This document shows positions 12,394-18,242 of a DNA stretch of 18,242 nt, one piece after another. The translations under genes were made by a program, and so were the position numbers. Each line of letters begins with the position of its first letter. The stretch's first letter is position 1. The notes under the pieces were generated by a model that worked only from the letters and a program-made list of their open reading frames with translations, did no database searches and was not told the DNA's origin. The DNA is taken from positions 1 to 18,242 of the forward strand of contig CABUCM010000048.1 in assembly GCA_902490005.1 (NCBI GenBank), read 5' to 3'. Origin of the DNA: an uncultured Ruminiclostridium sp. Its GTDB lineage: Bacteria; Bacillota; Clostridia; Oscillospirales; Acutalibacteraceae.

Positions 12394-12735
12394 ATGAAAT
12401 TATATACTATCGATAACGCATTGCTTACCGAATGCCCTGAAATCAGGATTGGGGATAAAGTATACCCCTTAGACGACAGGCAGAAAACCGCCGAGAAAGC
12501 CATGAAGCTTATTTCTGAAAACGGTGCTGACAGTATAAAAGAAAGTGCGAAGATGATCCGGGAAACCTTTACCTTGGTTTTTGGTAAAGAACACGCTCAG
12601 GAAATTGAGGACATGAATTTGAGGTATCCGGCTTACCTTAGGCTTTTTGAAACTGTAATCGCGGCGATGAGCGGCGAAGAACCGGAAGAGGTATCAAAAC
12701 GATTTCAAAACCGCAAAGACCGAGATTCAAAATGA
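12394..12735 (+). CDS. Tail assembly chaperone, G-type protein
   Basis: 113 residues from ATG 12394, behind GGAGGAA (12381-12387). Proteins in this position (lambda gpG-like) coat the tape measure before the tube polymerises. The protein is mainly helical and acidic: DDRQKTAEKAMKLISE, SIKESAKMIRETFTLVFGKE, and MSGEEPEEVSKRFQNRKD near its end. It lies between the tail tube and the tape measure, exactly where the chaperone is expected. Its TGA at 12733-12735 is overlapped by the next open frame (12671-13078), which has no usable start of its own. A portion of ribosomes therefore probably shift frame to make a longer fusion. Confidence 0.82.
   Translation: MKLYTIDNALLTECPEIRIGDKVYPLDDRQKTAEKAMKLISENGADSIKESAKMIRETFTLVFGKEHAQEIEDMNLRYPAYLRLFETVIAAMSGEEPEEVSKRFQNRKDRDSK
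12691..12735 (+). other. Probable +1 (or -2) ribosomal frameshift region
   Basis: The two chaperone frames overlap from 12671 (first codon after an in-frame TGA in the second frame) to 12735. Passing from the first frame to the second needs a net +1 or -2 step. TTT at 12703-12705 followed by C allows Phe-tRNA to slip from TTT to TTC (+1). AAA followed by TGA at 12730-12735 is a second, weaker place. No classical -1 heptamer is useful here because a -1 step enters the wrong frame. Confidence 0.5.
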
Positions 12736-13078
12736 AGTTTGGTACGACCTGGAATATGACCGGGTTTTAATTGAACAAAGCATTGCAAAGCAGTACCGGG
12801 TGCTGCCGTCAGAACAAGGTGATCTACGATACTCCGACTGGATCAAGATGGTAAGCGGGCTTATGGACGATACGCCGCTGGGCCGCGTTGTCATGATACG
12901 CTCAGAGAAGGATAGGGAACGCATTAAAAATTTTTCCCCAGAGCAGCGCAAAATCCAATCAGATTGGAAAAGGTTCAGATCACAGCAGCTTCAACATGTA
13001 AATTTCAATGATTACAACAGGCAAATGCTTGCGCTAGAAAGCATGTTTGCATCTTTAGCGGGTGGTGAGAAAAAGTGA
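12704..13078 (+). CDS. Tail assembly chaperone, T-type extension (made by frameshift)
   Basis: Open frame ending at TGA 13076-13078. I list it from the TTC codon that a +1 slip would reach; the frame is open from 12671. The sequence includes VWYDLEYDRVLIEQSI, then LRYSDWIKMVSGLMDDTPLG and VVMIRSEKDRERI. This resembles Gp15/T-type chaperone domains: an acidic Tyr-Asp start, a W-x-K-x-x-x-G-L core, D-T-P-L-G and an R-S motif. The only canonical start, GTG 12800, has no ribosome site and would remove the conserved first part, so separate translation is unlikely. The fused product would span 12394-13078. The stop overlaps the tape measure start (GTG 13075). Confidence 0.72.
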   Translation, partial: FKTAKTEIQNEVWYDLEYDRVLIEQSIAKQYRVLPSEQGDLRYSDWIKMVSGLMDDTPLGRVVMIRSEKDRERIKNFSPEQRKIQSDWKRFRSQQLQHVNFNDYNRQMLALESMFASLAGGEKK

Positions 13079-15486
13079 GCGCAGAAGTAGGAAGCATTTA
13101 TCTATCCTTAAATTTAAAAGATAATGTCCAGTCTCAGCTTGGCGCATTTGCGTCAAAGGCGGACCGACAAGCGGCGTCCAGCTTTAAAAGAGTTGGAGAT
13201 ACAGCGGGAAAAGCAATTAACCGGGCTATAGCTAATATGAAGCTGCCGACCCAGCCGCTGAATAGATCAGTAGAATCCGCAAAAGCAAGAATTGAACAGT
13301 TGCGCGTCGCAATGGGGGCGTTGGACGAAAAGATGGACGCCATCTCTAAAAGAAAATATGATGAGCTGTCCAACTTTTATAAAGACGCGAATGCTTTAGA
13401 TCAAGCAGCCGCAAAAGCAACATTGGCTGACAAGGCGTATCAGAAACTTGGAGAGCGATATGATAACCTGATTTTGAAGCGTAAGCAAGCGGAAATCTCA
13501 CTTGCAGCGGCTATCAAAGTTGCGGATTCACAAACAGAAGCAAAACGCATTGCATCGTATGAACGGGTAACACGGGCAGCGCAGAAGGCGGTGGAGAAAC
13601 AAAAAGCGGCCATCGAAAAAGCCGCCCAGCATCAGCAATCAGTAGTATCGAGAACCTCCGGGCGTATTCAGTCCACGTTTAACAGGCTGGGCCAAAGCGT
13701 CAGAATGGCGATCAAGGCGGCCTTTATCACGTCGGTATTATATTCGTTTTTTAGGTCATTCAAAGAAATGATTTGGAGCGCCTTATCTTCTAATACCGAA
13801 TTTATGAATTCCTTAAACGCGGTGAAAACAAACCTAACAGCCGCATTTGTGCCTATCATTCAATCTGTCTTGCCGATTTTAAACGCGCTGATGTCGGCAT
13901 TGGCCCAGGCAACAAAAGCAATTGCTAGTTTTATATCGTCTCTCTTTGGAACGACCTATGAGGAATCTTACGCAGCGGCACAGCAGTTGCAGCAGACGCA
14001 GGACGCCGCTGTAGGAACTGCGGGAGCACTGGAGGATTTAGCGAAAGCCACAACTTCGGCGGGATTTGATGAATTGAATATTATTGACCAACAGCAAAAT
14101 TCCGGAGGCGGGGGCTCAGGCGGCGGGGCTGGCGCAGGATCAAATAGCGGCGCGTGGAATGCGGAATCCAATGGAATAATAGATGGCGTTCGTGCATGGG
14201 CCGATGAAATGAAGAAGAAATTAGCACCGCAGTTAAAATATGTGGACGGTGTATTTAAACGCTTAGATGACTTCTTCAAAAACAGCAGATGGGGGAGCTT
14301 TGGAGGATTTTTAAGCGAGGCGGCTTCATTTATTGGAGAGTTGCAGCTTGGAAACCTAACATTAATTTTTGGCGATTTATCAACCATGTTTTTAGGGTTG
14401 GTTGAATTTTTCTCAGGGCTGTCCGAATGGGACATAGTAGATATGATTAACGGCCTAAAAGATTTTACATTAGGTACGGTATCACTTCCGTGGGATATTT
14501 TGTTCTCGTCAATTGATGCAATAGGAAAATTGTTCGGACAAGATTGGGGAATTTCAGATTGGTTCCAAGGGGTAAAGGATAGCATTTTAAAATTGAACCT
14601 TGGTCAATGGGCTGCCGACGCTAAAGAGCAGACTTTAAAATTTTTCGGCGAAACCTGGTCACAGCTAGAAACAGGCTGGGGCGAGGTTTTTTCATATTTA
14701 AAAGAACATTTTACGAAGTTCGGAGAATTTTTCACCAAAACTTTACCTGAAACCGTAAGCTGGGCATGGCAGCAAACTCAACAGGCTTGGAGTTCAGCGG
14801 GGGAATGGTTCAATAACAACGTCATAACGCCTGTTTCTGATTTTTTCAGAGGCCTTTGGACTAATGTATCTGGTTTCTTTTCTGGTCTCTGGTCTGATAT
14901 TAAAAATGTTTGGAGTAATGTAAGTACTTGGTTCAGCAACAACGTTACGAATCCTATAAAAGATGCGTTTTCGTCAGCTTGGAATGGAATTAAAAACGTT
15001 TGGACCAATGTTTCCACCTGGTTTACGAACAATGTAATTAATCCAATAAAAAATGCTTTCTCTAACATTAATTTGCAGATCAAGTTACCTCATTTTAGCT
15101 GGTCTACACAGCCTGCTCCAGATTGGATTGGCAACATCTTGAAGGCTTTAAATCTGCCAACCTCCATACCGAAGCTGAATGTGGAATGGTATGCTTCCGG
15201 CGGCTTCCCCACACCCGGCCAGTTGTTTGTAGCAAACGAGCCGGGCAACCCGGAAATGATCGGTTCTATCGGCGGCAGGACAGCGGTAGCTAACAACGAC
15301 CAGATCACAGTGGCCATCGCCACAGCTGTATACAACGCTATGGTGTCCGCACAGGCACAGCAAGCGGACAGGCCGATCCAGATCAATGAGACGATTAATC
15401 TTGACGGTCGCGCGGTATACCGCAATCAGCGGCAGGTGGAACAGGCCCAGGGCTACCGCATGACCACCAGCACAATTCCAGTGTAA
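13075..15486 (+). CDS. Tape measure protein
   Basis: 803 residues from GTG 13075 behind GGTGGTGAG, overlapping the previous stop. It sets tail length and leaves with the DNA on ejection. Residues 1-60 hold the start NLKDNVQSQLGAFASKADRQ. Residues about 60-205 are coiled coil. Hydrophobic segments lie at about 212-235 and 255-295. A glycine linker (SGGGGSGGGAGAG) begins near residue 342. Trp-rich amphipathic repeats occur at W578, W619 and W649 (WFNNNV, WFSNNV, WFTNNV), the last two exactly 30 residues apart. The C-terminus, from about 706, has ASGGFPTPGQLFVANEPGNP and GRTAVANNDQIT, a typical tape-measure ending. At about 0.15 nm per residue it predicts a tail near 120 nm. Confidence 0.92.
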   Translation: MSAEVGSIYLSLNLKDNVQSQLGAFASKADRQAASSFKRVGDTAGKAINRAIANMKLPTQPLNRSVESAKARIEQLRVAMGALDEKMDAISKRKYDELSNFYKDANALDQAAAKATLADKAYQKLGERYDNLILKRKQAEISLAAAIKVADSQTEAKRIASYERVTRAAQKAVEKQKAAIEKAAQHQQSVVSRTSGRIQSTFNRLGQSVRMAIKAAFITSVLYSFFRSFKEMIWSALSSNTEFMNSLNAVKTNLTAAFVPIIQSVLPILNALMSALAQATKAIASFISSLFGTTYEESYAAAQQLQQTQDAAVGTAGALEDLAKATTSAGFDELNIIDQQQNSGGGGSGGGAGAGSNSGAWNAESNGIIDGVRAWADEMKKKLAPQLKYVDGVFKRLDDFFKNSRWGSFGGFLSEAASFIGELQLGNLTLIFGDLSTMFLGLVEFFSGLSEWDIVDMINGLKDFTLGTVSLPWDILFSSIDAIGKLFGQDWGISDWFQGVKDSILKLNLGQWAADAKEQTLKFFGETWSQLETGWGEVFSYLKEHFTKFGEFFTKTLPETVSWAWQQTQQAWSSAGEWFNNNVITPVSDFFRGLWTNVSGFFSGLWSDIKNVWSNVSTWFSNNVTNPIKDAFSSAWNGIKNVWTNVSTWFTNNVINPIKNAFSNINLQIKLPHFSWSTQPAPDWIGNILKALNLPTSIPKLNVEWYASGGFPTPGQLFVANEPGNPEMIGSIGGRTAVANNDQITVAIATAVYNAMVSAQAQQADRPIQINETINLDGRAVYRNQRQVEQAQGYRMTTSTIPV

Positions 15487-15497
15487 GGAGGAAAAAT

Positions 15498-15884
15498 ATG
15501 GCGTGGATTGAAATAGACGGCGGTGTTGCTATTCCTGCGCCCGACCTTGGAAGCGGAAAGATTTCAATATCTACTTTAGTAGATGGAGGGCGGAATCAAA
15601 ACGGCAATTTCATTGGACAACCGATTGGGAATGATAAGCTGAAAGTTGAAATGAAATTCACTATGCTGTCTTCGCAGGAAATGATGAATTTTCTGAAGCT
15701 CTTTGACCGGTCTCAGGGCGGCTCATTCGTGAACCGCTTTCGAGTATTTGATCCCAGAATCAACGGATACACCTATTTGACCATGTACGTCGGCGACCGT
15801 TCCGGAACCCCATATATGGTAAACCCGCAAACGTTGCGGCCCTCCTTTTGGAAGGACGTAACCGCCAATTTGATTCAGGTTTAA
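15498..15884 (+). CDS. Small tail protein after the tape measure (DUF6711-like)
   Basis: 128 residues from ATG 15498, with AAGGAGGA about 8 bases upstream. It begins MAWIEIDGGVAIPAPDLG and is strand-rich throughout: KLKVEMKFTMLSSQEMMNFL, SFVNRFRVFDPRINGYTYL, then YVGDRSGTPYMV and SFWKDVTANLIQV. The start and size resemble the DUF6711 group I recall in this position, between tape measure and tail-tip protein. There it may act like a small distal tail protein linking tube and baseplate. I have not verified the family. The next gene starts 15 bases after its stop. Confidence 0.78.
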   Translation: MAWIEIDGGVAIPAPDLGSGKISISTLVDGGRNQNGNFIGQPIGNDKLKVEMKFTMLSSQEMMNFLKLFDRSQGGSFVNRFRVFDPRINGYTYLTMYVGDRSGTPYMVNPQTLRPSFWKDVTANLIQV

Positions 15885-15898
15885 AGGCGGTGGAGTAG

Positions 15899-18242
15899 AT
15901 GAAATATGTATCCCCGGCATACCAAAAAGCGATCCAGCTCCACCGCACACAGGGAATCCGGAATCAAATGCACGCGAAAATCAGCTTCGGCGTTCTCGAT
16001 CAGTACGCGTTTAGCGACGCTTCGTTTACGGTTTCCCCCGGGGTATTCTTTTCCGATAGATCCGGAATCAAAACCGGTGTGAACGGCGTGACGGAAGGAT
16101 ACGCCTCCTGGGAGCAGAATTTTTGGCAGCTCACCGGAAAGCAGAGGTTTCTAAACGGTGCTAATCCCTATAATACCGGGTATATCAGCAGCACTGTTTC
16201 CAACGGCGCGGGAATATTCCTTTCTAATCCATATATCGATGTGTCCTTTTCCACTCCTCATAGCATGGTCGGCGTTACGCTGCAATTTGACACGGTAACC
16301 GGAACGGCACCTCTTGACTTTACGGTTACGGCTTACAAAAACGGCGCTGTTAAGAACACCTGGCCCATCACTGGAAATACCGATGTAATCTATCAGGGGG
16401 AGCTTGGAATTGAGGACGCAGACCGGATTAGGATCGAATTTACAAAGACGAGGCCGTACAACAGAATCCGGGTGAACAGTATGCTGTTTGGCATCGCCTA
16501 TTCCTTCTCCGGCGAGGATATCATTTCCATTACACATAACCGGGCTGCAAGCCCGCTGAGCACTGAGCTTCCGGCAGAGTCTTTAAACTTTACCCTATTT
16601 AATGAAAACGGAAGATATGATATTGACTCCTCGTTTAGCGTAATCACATTTTTGCAGAAGGAGCAGAAGGTTACAGTTCAGTATGGCTATGACGTAGACG
16701 GACAGGGAAATATTGAATGGCTGTTGCCCTCTACTTACTGGCTGCAAAGCTGGAAAACCGACGGCATCAACGCCACGTTTTCCTGTTCTGATATTTTCAG
16801 CAGGCTGAACACGACAACCTATAAAAAAGGGCTCATGGATTCAAAGGGGCATTCTCTTCGGAATTTAGCAATTGATGTATTTTCTGATGCAGGAATCACA
16901 GATTATTGGGCGGATGATTGGGGATTACAAAGTTCAAGTACATATCTTCCTTTACAATACGATTCTCACGCCTCTAATTTACAATTAATTGCCAATCTTG
17001 GGAGATCCTCGTTGGAACAAAACGAAAACGGCGGAGTTATTTTCCGATATCGGGAACAGATAGATCCCTCCACAATGGGGGTGTTTACGTTTGGCGCGCC
17101 ACAGGTTCCGTTTTCTTATTATGTTTCAGGAAAGGTAATGCAGGGAGGTGTTTTTGAGGACAGTAAACCTGTGGAATACGCCACATGGGAGGAAGATTTT
17201 TTCTCTCTGGACGGCAGTATGGTATTTTTACCAGAAACATCGTCTTATCAAAATACTGGATATGTTTCAAATATATTTCCTAATGAAAACGGAAATTATC
17301 CTGAGAGCCCAATTTCCAGCGCTCCTGTAATTCAACTGGATTTCACCAGAAATATAACTTTTGGAACTTTGGAATTAGACTTAGGGAAAAGCACATCTAT
17401 TAATGAATTTTACATAAGAGCCCTAAGAGATACAACACCCCAATCCGGTAGTACACGTCTGGAAACAGTTATGCAAAAATATGTAACTGGAACATGGAAA
17501 GACGGGAAATTATGCTTTTCAGAAAATTTCGACCGTATTGTCAGGCTTTATATCTTCTGCACCTCAAATCCAAAGCACCAACGGGGACGTATTTTAAGGG
17601 CAAAGATAGATTATATAATGAATTTTGAATTAACGCCTGAAGATGTAATTGGAAATCCAAAAGGCGAACTTTTAGAAAAATGCAGCAAAGTGATTTATGA
17701 TTCTCTTCGTTGTACTGTCTGGTCAGGAACACCAAACGAGCCAATTCAAACCGTAACTGTTGCACCAAATATTCTTACCGAATTAAAAAACAGTGATGTT
17801 TATTATTTGCAAAGATTTGAGTGTGACGACCCAAATGTTACGATTGTGGAAGAAGAACATTACGCGTATTGCTCCTTTATTAAAATTACGGGGACTGACA
17901 GCCCATCGGAAATTAAATGGTACGCTAATACATTTGTAAGCTCCTATAACGTGCCATATGATTCCAAAATTGGTGATTTAGGGGAAGCGTGTGAATTCAG
18001 CAATCCCATCGCTTCTGATAACTCTACAAGGCAAAACGTAGTGGACTGGATGGCGGATTATCTTTCCAAGCGGAGACAGTACACAGTGGAAACCCTTGGA
18101 TATCCTGAAGTCGATCCTGGGGATCTGATTCTTTATAATGGAAAGGAAGCCACTGTATTGGAAGCGAATATCAATTTCAATCAAGGTGCGATGCGGGAAA
18201 CCTTTATTTTGAGAGGGGAGGAAAAGTTAAATGGCGTGGCAA
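15899..18242 (+). CDS. Large tail-tip / baseplate protein (3' end beyond window)
   Basis: ATG 15899 follows AAAGGCGGTGGAG. The frame is open for 781 codons to the last base, so the protein is incomplete here. Residues about 45-205 look like a beta-sandwich, with alternating strands such as SMVGVTLQFDTVTGTAPLDF, which suggests a ligand- or glycan-binding domain. From about residue 205 a hub-like part begins: DIISITHNRAASPLSTELPA, SLNFTLFNENGRYD, then KVTVQYGYDVDG. The last stretch, YTVETLGYPEVDPGDLILYN and ETFILRGEE, resembles the end of tail hub (gpD/Tal-like) domains. Position and size suggest the tail-tip hub, perhaps with receptor binding. The start of the next gene (18231) overlaps its end. 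Confidence 0.8.
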   Translation, partial: MKYVSPAYQKAIQLHRTQGIRNQMHAKISFGVLDQYAFSDASFTVSPGVFFSDRSGIKTGVNGVTEGYASWEQNFWQLTGKQRFLNGANPYNTGYISSTVSNGAGIFLSNPYIDVSFSTPHSMVGVTLQFDTVTGTAPLDFTVTAYKNGAVKNTWPITGNTDVIYQGELGIEDADRIRIEFTKTRPYNRIRVNSMLFGIAYSFSGEDIISITHNRAASPLSTELPAESLNFTLFNENGRYDIDSSFSVITFLQKEQKVTVQYGYDVDGQGNIEWLLPSTYWLQSWKTDGINATFSCSDIFSRLNTTTYKKGLMDSKGHSLRNLAIDVFSDAGITDYWADDWGLQSSSTYLPLQYDSHASNLQLIANLGRSSLEQNENGGVIFRYREQIDPSTMGVFTFGAPQVPFSYYVSGKVMQGGVFEDSKPVEYATWEEDFFSLDGSMVFLPETSSYQNTGYVSNIFPNENGNYPESPISSAPVIQLDFTRNITFGTLELDLGKSTSINEFYIRALRDTTPQSGSTRLETVMQKYVTGTWKDGKLCFSENFDRIVRLYIFCTSNPKHQRGRILRAKIDYIMNFELTPEDVIGNPKGELLEKCSKVIYDSLRCTVWSGTPNEPIQTVTVAPNILTELKNSDVYYLQRFECDDPNVTIVEEEHYAYCSFIKITGTDSPSEIKWYANTFVSSYNVPYDSKIGDLGEACEFSNPIASDNSTRQNVVDWMADYLSKRRQYTVETLGYPEVDPGDLILYNGKEATVLEANINFNQGAMRETFILRGEEKLNGVA
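18231..18242 (+). CDS. Start of the next tail gene (only four codons visible)
   Basis: ATG at 18231 opens a frame reading MAWQ at the window edge, 10 bases after GGGGAGG at 18214-18220. This frame differs from that of the large tail protein, whose stop must lie a little beyond the window. Only the start can be supported; the product is unknown. Confidence 0.5.

Noticed and set aside
13968..14585. 205-codon minus-strand frame with a proline-rich stretch
   Set aside because: The prolines are the antisense of the glycine linker in the tape measure protein; shadow frame.
1..18242. CRISPR array, diversity-generating retroelement, insertion sequence, HNH endonuclease, integrase or attachment site
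   Set aside because: I looked for regularly spaced repeats, a template/variable repeat pair, transposase or nuclease motifs and tRNA-end duplications, and saw none.

Overview
The window is the late (packaging, head and tail) module of a long-tailed siphovirus-type phage or prophage from a low-to-mid GC Gram-positive host. Clostridia such as Oscillospiraceae or Lachnospiraceae are most likely, judging from strong AGGAGG-type ribosome sites, TTG/GTG starts, an ArpU/RinA-like activator and the style of the terminase and portal. Every credible gene is on the + strand and most overlap or nearly touch. No integrase, repressor, lysis gene, tRNA, CRISPR array or insertion sequence is visible, so the window alone does not show whether the element is integrated.

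Layout. (1) 1-1817: a string of tiny overlapping genes, most with CxxC modules, ending the middle/accessory region. (2) 1814-2224: an ArpU/RinA-like late regulator. (3) 2225-2627: about 400 bases without a gene. They hold a likely late promoter, a chain of at least seven hairpins and a strong intrinsic terminator, that is, an apparent structured transcript of about 335 nt ending just before the packaging genes. (4) 2628-4422: a small Cys-containing protein, small terminase and large terminase. (5) 4437-7590: portal, then an SPP1 gp7/MuF-type minor head protein with a C-terminal ADP-ribosyltransferase-like domain. (6) 7572-8698: a cluster of small genes behind that toxin-like domain, including two related Cys-rich proteins (possible immunity proteins) and two flanking terminator hairpins. 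(7) 8820-10250: scaffold and major capsid. (8) 10264-11880: connector, head-closure and tail-joining proteins. (9) 11885-15486: tail tube, a tail-assembly chaperone pair that appears to need a +1 (or -2) ribosomal frameshift, and the tape measure protein. (10) 15498-18242: a small tail protein and a large tail-tip/baseplate protein that runs off the end, where the next gene also begins.

How it fits together. The activator is probably made from the preceding transcript and switches on the promoter just behind it. The polymerase must then pass the structured leader and its terminator, and later three more terminator-like hairpins inside the operon. This suggests processive antitermination, or terminators used to grade expression. 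The leader RNA, the toxin-like head protein with its small partner genes, and the unusual frameshift direction are the items most worth following up.
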